Origin: Candidatus Faecivivens stercoravium
GTDB lineage: Bacteria; Bacillota; Clostridia; Oscillospirales; Ruminococcaceae
Length of the DNA: 12,273 bases
Direction: 5' to 3'
Assembly (NCBI GenBank): GCA_018712425.1
Contig: DVHA01000307.1
Coordinates: 1-12,273, forward strand
Shown: positions 1-7,614 of the stretch, piece after piece
Numbering within the stretch: the stretch's first letter is position 1
How the letters are laid out: every line of letters begins with the position of its first letter
Position numbers and translations under genes: made by a program
Notes under the pieces: model-generated
Database searches by the model: none
Told to the model about the DNA's origin: nothing
Seen by the model: only the letters and a program-made list of their open reading frames with translations

Positions 1-2
1 GG

Positions 3-85
3 TGGTGCGGGCAACAGGACTCGAACCTGCACGCCGGAAGCATTGGTTCCTAAGACCAACGTGTCTGCCATTCCACCATGCCCGC
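3..85 (-). tRNA. tRNA-Leu (anticodon UAG)
   Basis: On the minus strand the sequence folds as a class II tRNA. The 7-bp acceptor stem is GCGGGCA/TGCCCGC, followed by discriminator A (as leucine tRNAs need) and an encoded CCA end at 3-5. The anticodon stem TTGGT/ACCAA encloses the loop CTTAGGA, giving anticodon TAG (UAG), which reads CUA and probably other CUN leucine codons. A variable arm of about 12 nt (longer than class I) and a T-loop TTCGAGT are visible. It is transcribed away from the metabolic genes from a promoter about 60 bases upstream of its 5' end. The anticodon is read directly from the loop and the cloverleaf is complete, so confidence is high. Confidence 0.95.
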
Positions 86-146
86 ATCTGAAAAAAGAGG
101 GGGAAAAACGGCCCTGGCCGGCCGGGACGCCCCCTGGAACAAAATT

Positions 147-175
147 ATTTTATCATATGCGGCAAAAACTGTCAA
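147..175 (-). promoter_or_regulatory. sigma-A type promoter of tRNA-Leu
   Basis: Read on the minus strand: a perfect TTGACA -35 box (170-175), a 17-base spacer and a TAAAAT -10 box (147-152, five of six consensus bases). The predicted start, near 140, would give a leader of about 55 nt before the mature tRNA 5' end at 85, to be removed by RNase P. The spacing and the match make this the best promoter in the window. Confidence 0.8.
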
Positions 176-398
176 GCAATGTACCGAAATTTTTGAGCTG
201 TTTTGCAGGGCGGACAGCTGTCCCCGGAAATCTGGAATATGCTGCATAAAAAGCAAGGCTATATAAGATTGTTTTTATGGCTTATGTGTAAATACCCGAA
301 AAGTGTGCACAGCTGTTACAAAATTGACAAACCGGCAAAAGTCCTTTTATGCATCTGAACTTTTTTTGAAATAGGGACTTTTTTTCTGGCGCAAGATA

Positions 399-409
399 TG
401 GTATATTAT
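399..409 (+). promoter_or_regulatory. Probable extended -10 promoter of the dehydrogenase-fumarase operon
   Basis: TGG directly precedes TATATT (402-407), giving the extended -10 pattern TGn-TATAAT with five of six bases; TATTAT at 404-409 is an overlapping alternative. No good -35 box lies 16-18 bases upstream, where the sequence is a T-tract, as is usual for extended -10 promoters. Transcription from about 414 would leave a leader of about 168 nt before the start codon at 582. A second candidate uses TTGACA at 324-329 with TATGCA 18 bases later, but that -10 is poor. Confidence 0.45.
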
Positions 410-447
410 AAGGGAAAAGAGATTCTTCGGATACTTTTTCCCAAACT

Positions 448-465
448 TTGTGATATTTTTGACAT
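448..465. promoter_or_regulatory. Possible Rex (NADH/NAD redox sensor) operator
   Basis: The 18-mer TTGTGATATTTTTGACAT matches 14 of 18 positions of the Bacillus-type Rex consensus TTGTGAAATATTTCACAA as I recall it. The left half-site TTGTGA is perfect and the right half is degenerate. It lies just downstream of the predicted start near 414, where a bound repressor could block transcription. Rex is known to control lactate, malate and other NADH-consuming fermentative genes in Bacillota, so the position suits the function. Its imperfect symmetry (five of nine base pairs) keeps confidence low. Confidence 0.3.
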
Positions 466-490
466 ACTGGCGGCCGGGCCGCCGGATGTC
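461..490 (+). other. Strong hairpin in the leader of the dehydrogenase mRNA
   Basis: GACAT pairs with ATGTC and CTGGCGG with CCGCCGG around the loop CCGGG, a 12-bp stem with one G-T pair and a single bulged A (466). No T-run follows, so it is not an intrinsic terminator. It may stabilise the mRNA 5' end or form part of a regulatory leader. Its left foot overlaps the right half of the possible Rex site. A second small GC hairpin (about 516-538, with alternative pairings) follows before the ribosome binding site. Confidence 0.5.
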
Positions 491-581
491 CGCAGAGGGT
501 GGGCAGCTGTGGTTCAAGCGGGGCGCCGCAGGGCGCTTCCGGCAATAGAGTCTCAGGACAAAAAATAGGAGGAATTCAGCT

Positions 582-1532
582 ATGGGCAAGAAAGTAACAA
601 TCATCGGGGCCGGCAGCGTCGGCTCCACGATCGCCTATACCATGGCCGTCAACGGTATCGCTACCGAAGTCGTCATGATCGACATCAACGAGTCCAAATC
701 ACTGGGGGAGGCACTGGACATCCGCCAGGGCGTCGCTTTCTGCCCGCCCATCTCGATTTACGCCGGCTCCTATCAGGACGCGAAGGATTCCGACATTGTC
801 ATCCTGACTTCCGGCGTCGCCAGAAAGCCCGGCCAGTCCCGTCTGGACCTGGCACAGACCAACGTCAACATCACCAAGTCGATCATCCCGGAAATCACCC
901 GGTACGCGCCGAACGCCATCTACATCATCGTCGCAAACCCGGTCGATATCCTGACCTACACCTTCCATAAGGTCTCCGGCCTCCCCGAGAACCAGATCCT
1001 CGGCTCCGGCACCATCCTCGACACCGCCCGCCTGCGCGCGCGCCTTGCCGAGTACTTCTCGATCAACCTCGGCAACGTCCACGCTTACGTCTACGGCGAG
1101 CATGGCGATTCTTCGTTCGTGCCGTGGTCGCTGGGCACCATCGCCAACATCCCGATCGACAAGTACCGCGATTACCTGATCGACGCCAACAAGAACATGA
1201 TCCCCGAGCTCAACCACGACGAGGTTGAGACCTACATCCGCAAGTCTGGCGGCAAGATCATCGCCCGCAAAGGCGCCACCTTCTACGCGGTCGCGGTTTC
1301 GGTCTGCCACATCGTCAAATGTATCTTCTCCGGCGCCGACACCTCGATGACCGTCTCGACGATGCACCACGGTGAATACGGGCTGGAGGACATCTGCCTG
1401 TCCACCCTCGCGATTGTCGGCCCCGACGGCGTCAGCGGCAAGCTGGTCAGCCCCCTCACCGACCACGAGATGGAGCTGCTCCACAAGAGCGCCGACAGCC
1501 TGCGCACCGTCATGAACGGCCTGACCTTCTAA
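582..1532 (+). CDS. mdh: Lactate/malate dehydrogenase family protein; L-LDH-like fold, predicted malate dehydrogenase
   Basis: This 316-residue NAD-dependent 2-hydroxyacid dehydrogenase has normal family length. The Rossmann motif GAGSVG is at residues 9-14 and an acidic residue (Asp34) ends strand 2, indicating NAD over NADP. The catalytic set is present: Arg87, Asp147 and Arg150 (in LDTAR) and His174 (in GEHGD). Overall it resembles L-lactate dehydrogenase (GSGTILDTAR, SRLDL), and automatic tools may name it ldh. However, the substrate loop reads GVARKPGQSR: Arg81 lies six residues before Arg87, where lactate dehydrogenases have Gln102 (NQKPGETR). Arg there is the malate dehydrogenase signature, and the Gln102Arg change is known to convert a Bacillus lactate dehydrogenase to oxaloacetate. 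The adjacent fumarase supports malate. An AGGAGG site lies 9 bases before the ATG. Family certain; substrate inferred. Confidence 0.9.
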   Translation: MGKKVTIIGAGSVGSTIAYTMAVNGIATEVVMIDINESKSLGEALDIRQGVAFCPPISIYAGSYQDAKDSDIVILTSGVARKPGQSRLDLAQTNVNITKSIIPEITRYAPNAIYIIVANPVDILTYTFHKVSGLPENQILGSGTILDTARLRARLAEYFSINLGNVHAYVYGEHGDSSFVPWSLGTIANIPIDKYRDYLIDANKNMIPELNHDEVETYIRKSGGKIIARKGATFYAVAVSVCHIVKCIFSGADTSMTVSTMHHGEYGLEDICLSTLAIVGPDGVSGKLVSPLTDHEMELLHKSADSLRTVMNGLTF

Positions 1533-1572
1533 AACAGGCCGGCCATCATATAGTAGAAAGAAGGATCCTGTC

Positions 1573-2948
<1,376 letters not shown>

Positions 2949-2949
<1 letters not shown>

Positions 2950-3004
2950 AACCCCTTTCGCCCCGCTCTTTTCCTTTTGGAGGGGCGGGGCGGCTAAAGG
3001 GTTT
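2949..3004 (+). terminator. GC-rich stem-loop after fumC (weak terminator or processing site)
   Basis: AAACCC-TTT at 2949-2958 pairs with AAAGGGTTT at 2996-3004 (one bulged C), and CGCCCCGC (2959-2966) with GCGGGGCG (2985-2992), around a pyrimidine-rich loop. The downstream sequence is only partly T-rich (TTCTTCTTTT near 3009). It could therefore be a leaky terminator or an mRNA-stability element setting different levels for the fumC pair and the hdr genes. No promoter is recognisable between it and hdrB. Confidence 0.45.
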
Positions 3005-3021
3005 ACATTCTTCTTTTGAAT

Positions 3022-3029
3022 AGAGAGGA
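3022..3029 (+). promoter_or_regulatory. Ribosome binding site that sets the hdrB start
   Basis: AGAGAGGA ends 8 bases before the ATG at 3038. A TTG six bases further upstream (3032) is in frame but too close to this site, so ATG 3038 is taken as the start. Confidence 0.6.
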
Positions 3030-3037
3030 TATTGCAT

Positions 3038-3817
3038 ATGGTTTATCATTACTATCCCGGATGTACGCTGAAAACCAAGGCCAAAGACCTCGACCGCTAC
3101 GGCCGCAAGTCGATGGAAGCCCTGGGGATCACGCTCTCCGAACTGGAAAACTGGCAGTGCTGCGGCGGCGCCTTCACGATGGCGAAGGACGAAATCGCGA
3201 CCAAGCTCTCCTCTGTGCGCGCGCTGAACGACTCCCGCGACGGGGTCCTGGTCACCCTCTGCTCCGCCTGCCACAACGTCATCAAACAGACCAACTACGC
3301 GATGGCAAACGACGCCGAGTTCGCCCAGAAGGTCAACAACTACTCCAAATTCGACCTCCCCTATAACGGCGAGACCAAGGTCATGCACTATCTCGAAGTG
3401 CTGCGGGACGAGGTCGGGTTTGACAACCTCAAAAAGGCGGTCAAGAACCCCCTGACCGGCAAGAAGATCGCCGCTTACTACGGCTGCCTGCTGCTCCGGC
3501 CCAGCAAGGCCCTCCAGATGGACAACCCGGAAAACCCGACCATCCTGGAAGACTTCATCAAGGCCATCGGCGGCACCCCGGTCCTCTACCCCTACCGCAA
3601 CGAGTGCTGCGGCGGGTATATGGCGACCGAGGACAAGGCTTCCGCCTCCAAGAAGAGCGGCAAGGTGATGGACAGCGCCGCCGAAATGGGCGCCGACATG
3701 ATCATCACCGCCTGCCCGCTCTGCCTCTATAACCTGAGTAAAAACGCCCACGGCCACCAGCTTCCGGTCTACTACTTCACCGAGCTGCTCGCCGAGGCGC
3801 TGGGTGTAAAAGACTAA
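3038..3817 (+). CDS. hdrB: Heterodisulfide reductase subunit B-like protein (HdrB), two CCG domains
   Basis: A 259-residue HdrB-family protein. Both cysteine-rich CCG motifs are complete: Cys9, Cys41-Cys42, Cys75, Cys78 and Cys150, Cys190-Cys191, Cys226, Cys229. In methanogen HdrB these ligate two noncubane [4Fe-4S] clusters where the CoM-CoB heterodisulfide is cleaved. This organism shows no sign of methanogenesis, so the natural substrate is open: another disulfide, or simply electron relay to the fumarate reductase subunits encoded later in the operon. The N-terminal YYPGCTLK motif is typical of the family. HdrC follows after 16 bases. In the thiol-driven fumarate reductase of methanogens an HdrB-like domain is fused to the Fe-S subunit (TfrB); here it is a separate gene. 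Confidence 0.92.
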   Translation: MVYHYYPGCTLKTKAKDLDRYGRKSMEALGITLSELENWQCCGGAFTMAKDEIATKLSSVRALNDSRDGVLVTLCSACHNVIKQTNYAMANDAEFAQKVNNYSKFDLPYNGETKVMHYLEVLRDEVGFDNLKKAVKNPLTGKKIAAYYGCLLLRPSKALQMDNPENPTILEDFIKAIGGTPVLYPYRNECCGGYMATEDKASASKKSGKVMDSAAEMGADMIITACPLCLYNLSKNAHGHQLPVYYFTELLAEALGVKD

Positions 3818-3833
3818 GTAAGGAGGGAATTTC

Positions 3834-4223
3834 ATGAACAAAAACCTTCAGGAGCAGGTCCTGCGCATGAGCGGCGTCAACCCGCTGAAATGTATGCGCT
3901 GCGGCAAATGCTCCGGCACCTGCCCTTCCTACGATGAGATGGAATACCATCCCCACCAGTTTGTCTACATGGTCGAAAAAGGGGAAATCGAAAAGCTGAT
4001 GGCTTCCCCGTCGATCTATAAATGCCTTTCCTGCTTCGCCTGTGTGGAACGCTGCCCCCGCGATGTCGAACCGGCTAAACTGGTCGAGGCGATCCGCCTC
4101 GCGGTCATCCGCCAGCAGGGACAGAACCATCTGAAGGCCAAGGACATCCCTGCAATGGTTGAGCTCGACCCCGACCTCCCGCAGCAGGCGCTTGTCACCG
4201 CCTTCCGCAAATACACGAAGTAA
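3834..4223 (+). CDS. hdrC: Heterodisulfide reductase subunit C-like ferredoxin (HdrC)
   Basis: A 129-residue soluble protein with two [4Fe-4S] motifs: Cys20-Cys23-Cys26-Cys30-Pro and Cys64-Cys67-Cys70-Cys74-Pro. In HdrABC complexes HdrC carries electrons from the HdrA flavin to the HdrB noncubane clusters. It is shorter than many methanogen HdrC proteins, with the core intact and only about 55 residues after the second motif. No membrane helix is present, so this is the cytosolic HdrC type rather than the membrane-linked HdrE partner type. The start is set by GGAGG 8 bases before ATG 3834. Its place between hdrB and hdrA is typical. Confidence 0.92.
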   Translation: MNKNLQEQVLRMSGVNPLKCMRCGKCSGTCPSYDEMEYHPHQFVYMVEKGEIEKLMASPSIYKCLSCFACVERCPRDVEPAKLVEAIRLAVIRQQGQNHLKAKDIPAMVELDPDLPQQALVTAFRKYTK

Positions 4224-4235
4224 GGAGGATCAACC

Positions 4236-6230
4236 ATGCAGAAAATCGGCGTATTCGTATGTTGGTGCGGTTCCAACATCGCAGGGACCGTCGACGTCCA
4301 GGCGGTTTCTGACGCCCTCGCAAAAGAACCGGGCGTCGTCTACTCCACCAATTATCAGTATATGTGCTCGGAAGCGGGACAGAACCTCATTAAAGACGCC
4401 ATCAAGGAGTATGGCCTGACCGGTGTTGTCATCTGCTCCTGCTCGCCCCGTATGCACGAGGCAACCTTCCGCAAGGCGGTCGCGTCCGTCGGCCTCAACC
4501 CCTATATGCTGGAAGTCGCGAACGTCCGCGAACAGTGCTCCTGGATCCATAAGGACAAAGCGGTCGCCACCGAAAAGGCGATCATCCTCGGCCGGGCAGC
4601 CATCGCCAAAGTCCAGCTGAACGCCCCCCTCCAGGCGGGCGAAAGCCCTGTTGTCAAACGGGCGCTGGTCATCGGCGGCGGTATCGCCGGCATCCAGACG
4701 GCGCTGGACATCGCCGAGGCCGGGTTTGACGTCGACATCGTCGAAAAGACCCCCACCATCGGCGGCAAGATGGCCCAGATCGACAAGACCTTCCCCACCC
4801 TCGACTGCGCGTCCTGTATCGTAACCCCGAAAATGGTCGACTGCTCGCAGAACGAGAAGATCCACATCTATTCCTACTCGGAAGTGGAAGACGTCAAAGG
4901 CTTCGTCGGCAACTTCACCGTCAAGATCAAGAAGAAAGCCCGCTATGTCGATGAGAACAAGTGCACCGGCTGCGGCGACTGCACCACCAAGTGCCCGATG
5001 AAGAACGTCCCCAACGAGTTTAACCTCGGCCTGGACAACCGCCGGGCCATCTACATCCCCTTCGCGCAGGCAGTCCCGAAGGTCGCGACCATCGACCCCA
5101 ACTACTGCAACATGCTCAAAAACGGCAAATGCGGCGTCTGCGCCAAAGTCTGCTCCGCAGGCGCGATTGATTATAAACAGCAGGACCAGTTTATCGAAGA
5201 GAAGTACGGCGCGATTGTCGTCGCGACCGGCTACAACCCGATCAAGCTGGACAAGTTCGAAGAGTTCGGCTACGCCCTCTCGAAGGATGTCGTCACCTCC
5301 CTTGAGCTGGAACGGCTGATGAACGCGGCCGGCCCCACCGGCGGCACCCTGCTCCGCCCCTCCGACGGCAAGCACCCGCACACCATCGTCTTTGTACAGT
5401 GCGTCGGCTCCCGTGACACCTCCGGCTGCGGCAAGCCCTACTGCTCGAAGATCTGCTGCATGTACACCGCCAAGCACGCGATGCTGATCCGCGAGAAATA
5501 CCCCGATACCGATGTATATGTCTTCTATATCGACGTCCGGACCCCCGGCAAGAACTTTGATGAGTTCTACCGCCGCGCGGTCGAACAGTACGGCGTCCAC
5601 TACATCAAGGGTATGGTCGGCAAGGTCGCCCCGCGGGCGGACGGCAAGCTGATGGTCCAGGCCTCCGACCTGCTGGCCAATGAACAGCTGCATATCGAAG
5701 CGGACCTGGTCGTCCTCGCGGCCGCGATTGAGCCGGACAAGTCCGCCAGACACCTGGCGACGATGCTGACCGCCAGCATGGATACCAACGACTTCTTCAC
5801 CGAAGCCCATCCCAAGCTGCGCCCGGTCGAAAGCCCCACCGCCGGTATCTTCCTCTCCGGCGTCTGCCAGGGCCCGAAGGACATCCCCGAGACCGTCTCC
5901 CAGGCGAGTGCCGCGGCGGCAAAGGTCATCGGCCTGCTCGTCAAGGACAAGCTGACCACCAACCCCTGCGTCGCCCACAGCAACGAGCTGATGTGCAACG
6001 GCTGCTCCACCTGCGAACGGGTCTGCCCCTACGGCGCGATCACCTATATCGAGAAGGAGTTCCGGATGCCCGACCGCACCACCCAGGTTCGCCGGGTCGC
6101 ATCGGTCAACCCCGCTGTCTGCCAGGGCTGCGGCGCCTGCACGGTCGCCTGCCCCTCCGGCGCTATGGATCTTAACGGCTTCTCGAACAGTCAGATTATG
6201 GCGGAGGTAGATGCAATATGCCAGAAGTAA
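4236..6230 (+). CDS. hdrA: Heterodisulfide reductase subunit A (HdrA), FAD/multi-[4Fe-4S] bifurcation core
   Basis: A 664-residue HdrA of full methanogen-like length. The N-terminal domain has Cys9, Cys11, Cys44 and the CSCS pair Cys67/Cys69. The thioredoxin-reductase-like FAD domain begins with VIGGGIAGIQTA (145-156), and the HdrA-specific FPTLDCASC lies at 186-194. An inserted ferredoxin domain carries Cys243-246-249-253 plus Cys291, 299, 302 and 306. The GVCQGPKDIPETVSQA stretch (542-557) is the usual HdrA flavin-site segment. Two C-terminal clusters are ligated by Cys587-590-593-597 and Cys629-632-635-639. In characterised complexes the HdrA FAD is the bifurcating flavin, taking electrons via MvhD and sending them to HdrBC and to ferredoxin. 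Its last 13 bases overlap mvhD, suggesting translational coupling. Bifurcation by this protein is inferred from the family. Confidence 0.95.
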   Translation: MQKIGVFVCWCGSNIAGTVDVQAVSDALAKEPGVVYSTNYQYMCSEAGQNLIKDAIKEYGLTGVVICSCSPRMHEATFRKAVASVGLNPYMLEVANVREQCSWIHKDKAVATEKAIILGRAAIAKVQLNAPLQAGESPVVKRALVIGGGIAGIQTALDIAEAGFDVDIVEKTPTIGGKMAQIDKTFPTLDCASCIVTPKMVDCSQNEKIHIYSYSEVEDVKGFVGNFTVKIKKKARYVDENKCTGCGDCTTKCPMKNVPNEFNLGLDNRRAIYIPFAQAVPKVATIDPNYCNMLKNGKCGVCAKVCSAGAIDYKQQDQFIEEKYGAIVVATGYNPIKLDKFEEFGYALSKDVVTSLELERLMNAAGPTGGTLLRPSDGKHPHTIVFVQCVGSRDTSGCGKPYCSKICCMYTAKHAMLIREKYPDTDVYVFYIDVRTPGKNFDEFYRRAVEQYGVHYIKGMVGKVAPRADGKLMVQASDLLANEQLHIEADLVVLAAAIEPDKSARHLATMLTASMDTNDFFTEAHPKLRPVESPTAGIFLSGVCQGPKDIPETVSQASAAAAKVIGLLVKDKLTTNPCVAHSNELMCNGCSTCERVCPYGAITYIEKEFRMPDRTTQVRRVASVNPAVCQGCGACTVACPSGAMDLNGFSNSQIMAEVDAICQK

Positions 6231-6655
6231 ATGCTTATAAACCCAAAATTGTGGCGTTCTGCTGCAACTGGTGCTCTTACGCGGGCGCCGACCTGGCCGG
6301 CACCAACCGGTTAAACTACCCGGCCGACGTCAAGATCATCCGGGTCCCCTGCTCCTGCCGGGTCAACCCGATGTTCATCCTCCGCGCCTTCCAGCGCGGC
6401 GCCGACGGGGTCATCCTCTGCGGCTGCCACCCGGGCGACTGCCACTACACCACCGGCAACTACTACGCCAGACGGCGTATGACCCTGCTCTTCTCGATGC
6501 TCGACTACCTCGGCATTGAAAAGGAGCGCACCCGCGTCGAGTGGGTATCCGCCGCCGAGGGCGCTAAGTTTGCCCAGACGATGAACGACTTCGTTTCGAC
6601 CGTCGCGGCGCTCGGCGAGAACAAGAGATTGGAGGACTTACGATGCAAGGAATGA
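6218..6655 (+). CDS. mvhD: MvhD/FlxD family [2Fe-2S] electron-transfer subunit
   Basis: A 145-residue protein of the MvhD family (hydrogenase iron-sulfur subunit), also called FlxD in bacterial Flx-Hdr operons. Clustered cysteines identify it: Cys15, Cys16 and Cys19 (CCNWC), Cys45 and Cys47 (CSC), Cys68, Cys70 and Cys75 (CGCHPGDC). The family carries a [2Fe-2S] cluster that passes electrons from the electron-input module (hydrogenase, formate dehydrogenase or FlxABC) to HdrA. The length is normal. ATG 6218 lies 13 bases inside the end of hdrA behind GGAGG, and the gene's end overlaps flxC by another 13 bases. No hydrogenase large or small subunit genes follow, so the donor here is the FlxABC set, that is NADH. 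Confidence 0.93.
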   Translation: MPEVNAYKPKIVAFCCNWCSYAGADLAGTNRLNYPADVKIIRVPCSCRVNPMFILRAFQRGADGVILCGCHPGDCHYTTGNYYARRRMTLLFSMLDYLGIEKERTRVEWVSAAEGAKFAQTMNDFVSTVAALGENKRLEDLRCKE

Positions 6656-7614
6656 TGATCGCCCGCGCGAAGGAGCTTCTCCAGGACGGTACCGTAAACC
6701 GGGTTCTCGGCTGGCAGGCCGGCGAGTTCGTCTACGACATCACCCCCGCGGTCTTCGAGACGGCGGAGGAACTGGACGGGAAGTTTGTCTACAACGCCTT
6801 CTGCGGCAACAACCTCTCCAAATACCTGATTAAGGAGACCAAAAAGGACGGGAAGGTCCTGGTCTTCTTAAAACCCTGCGACACCTACAGCTTTAACCAG
6901 CTCCTGACCGAGCACCGGTTCGACCGGGAAAAGGTCTACGCCATCGGCATCCCCTGTGACGGCAAGACCAGCGGCGAGATGGTCAAGTCCAAGGGCCTTT
7001 CCGGCATCACCGGGATCGACGAGGACGGCGACACCCTCACCGTCCACACCATCTATGAGGACAAGTCCTTTAACCGGGACGAGCTGCTGGAGGAAAGATG
7101 CCGCAGCTGCAAGAGCAAAAAGCATGTCGCCTACGACGAGCTGATCGGCGAGGACGGCGAGGTCCTCGATTCCAACCGGTTCGACATGGTGGCGAAGCTG
7201 GAGGCGATGACCCCCGACGAGCGGTTTGCCTTCTGGCGGAGCCAGCTCTCCAAGTGCATCCGCTGCAACGCCTGCCGCAATGTCTGCCCGGCCTGCTCCT
7301 GCGAGAAATGCGTCTTCGATAACCCCGAATCCGGCATCGCCCAGAAGGCGGCCGCCGATTCGTTTGAGGAGAACATGTTCCACATCATCCGTGCGTTCCA
7401 TGTGGCCGGCCGCTGTACCGACTGCGGGGAATGCTCGAGGGTCTGCCCGCAGAACATCCCGCTGCACCTCTTAAACCGCAAATTCATCAAGGATATCGAC
7501 GAACTGTACGGCGATTACCAGGCCGGCGCCGAGGTCGGCAGCCGCGCACCGCTGGTCAACTACACCGAGGGCGACGTCGAACCCAGTATTGTCTATCACA
7601 GGGAGGGTAAATAA
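6643..7614 (+). CDS. flxC: FlxC-like 4Fe-4S dicluster protein with F420-hydrogenase-beta-like N-terminal region
   Basis: A 323-residue soluble iron-sulfur protein. The first 180 residues resemble the FrhB/FdhB (F420-reducing hydrogenase beta) type, with spaced cysteines Cys54, Cys79, Cys105 and the pair Cys153/Cys156 (CRSCKSKKHVAYDE). Two clusters follow: Cys205-208-211-215-Pro and Cys258-261-264-268-Pro. Extra cysteines (218, 220, 223) after the first motif could hold another centre. By order relative to hdrA-mvhD and flxA it corresponds to FlxC of FlxABCD-HdrABC operons known from Desulfovibrio. The B/C letter rests on synteny and my memory of that operon. It probably forms part of the wire between the NADH-oxidising FlxA and HdrA. 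GGAGG lies 7 bases before ATG 6643. Confidence 0.8.
   Translation: MQGMMIARAKELLQDGTVNRVLGWQAGEFVYDITPAVFETAEELDGKFVYNAFCGNNLSKYLIKETKKDGKVLVFLKPCDTYSFNQLLTEHRFDREKVYAIGIPCDGKTSGEMVKSKGLSGITGIDEDGDTLTVHTIYEDKSFNRDELLEERCRSCKSKKHVAYDELIGEDGEVLDSNRFDMVAKLEAMTPDERFAFWRSQLSKCIRCNACRNVCPACSCEKCVFDNPESGIAQKAAADSFEENMFHIIRAFHVAGRCTDCGECSRVCPQNIPLHLLNRKFIKDIDELYGDYQAGAEVGSRAPLVNYTEGDVEPSIVYHREGK

Larger units (their letters stand above)
86..581. other. Noncoding region between divergent tRNA-Leu and dehydrogenase gene
   Basis: This 496-base stretch holds no convincing gene. It is clearly more AT-rich than the flanking coding DNA, apart from GC-rich hairpins at 461-490 and 516-538. It contains the tRNA promoter (147-175), a perfect 12-bp palindrome GGACAGCTGTCC (212-223), an AT-rich inverted repeat (245-256 with 269-279), a lone TTGACA at 324-329 with only a weak -10, an extended -10 promoter (399-407) and a possible Rex site (448-465). 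The short open frames here run through the tRNA or lack a ribosome binding site. Confidence 0.7.

Noticed and set aside
245..279. CATAAAAA-CAA / TTG-TTTTTATG inverted repeat as a terminator
   Set aside because: The stem is almost pure A-T with no T-run after it on either strand; probably chance pairing in AT-rich DNA.
337..385. AAAAGTCC / GGACTTTT inverted repeat followed by a few T's, as an intrinsic terminator
   Set aside because: The 30-base loop and AT-rich stem make a weak hairpin, and the main promoter candidate lies downstream, so nothing obvious would be terminated.
43..545. Short open frames around the tRNA and in the intergenic region
   Set aside because: They overlap the tRNA or its promoter, lack ribosome binding sites and show no protein-like composition.
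3032..3037. Upstream TTG start for hdrB
   Set aside because: It is too close to the ribosome binding site, and the family N-terminus (YYPGC) fits the ATG at 3038.
4230..5978. Minus-strand open frame of 582 codons opposite hdrA
   Set aside because: The translation is rich in Asp, Gly, Val and Arg, typical of the antisense of GC-rich coding DNA, and hdrA is certain on the other strand.
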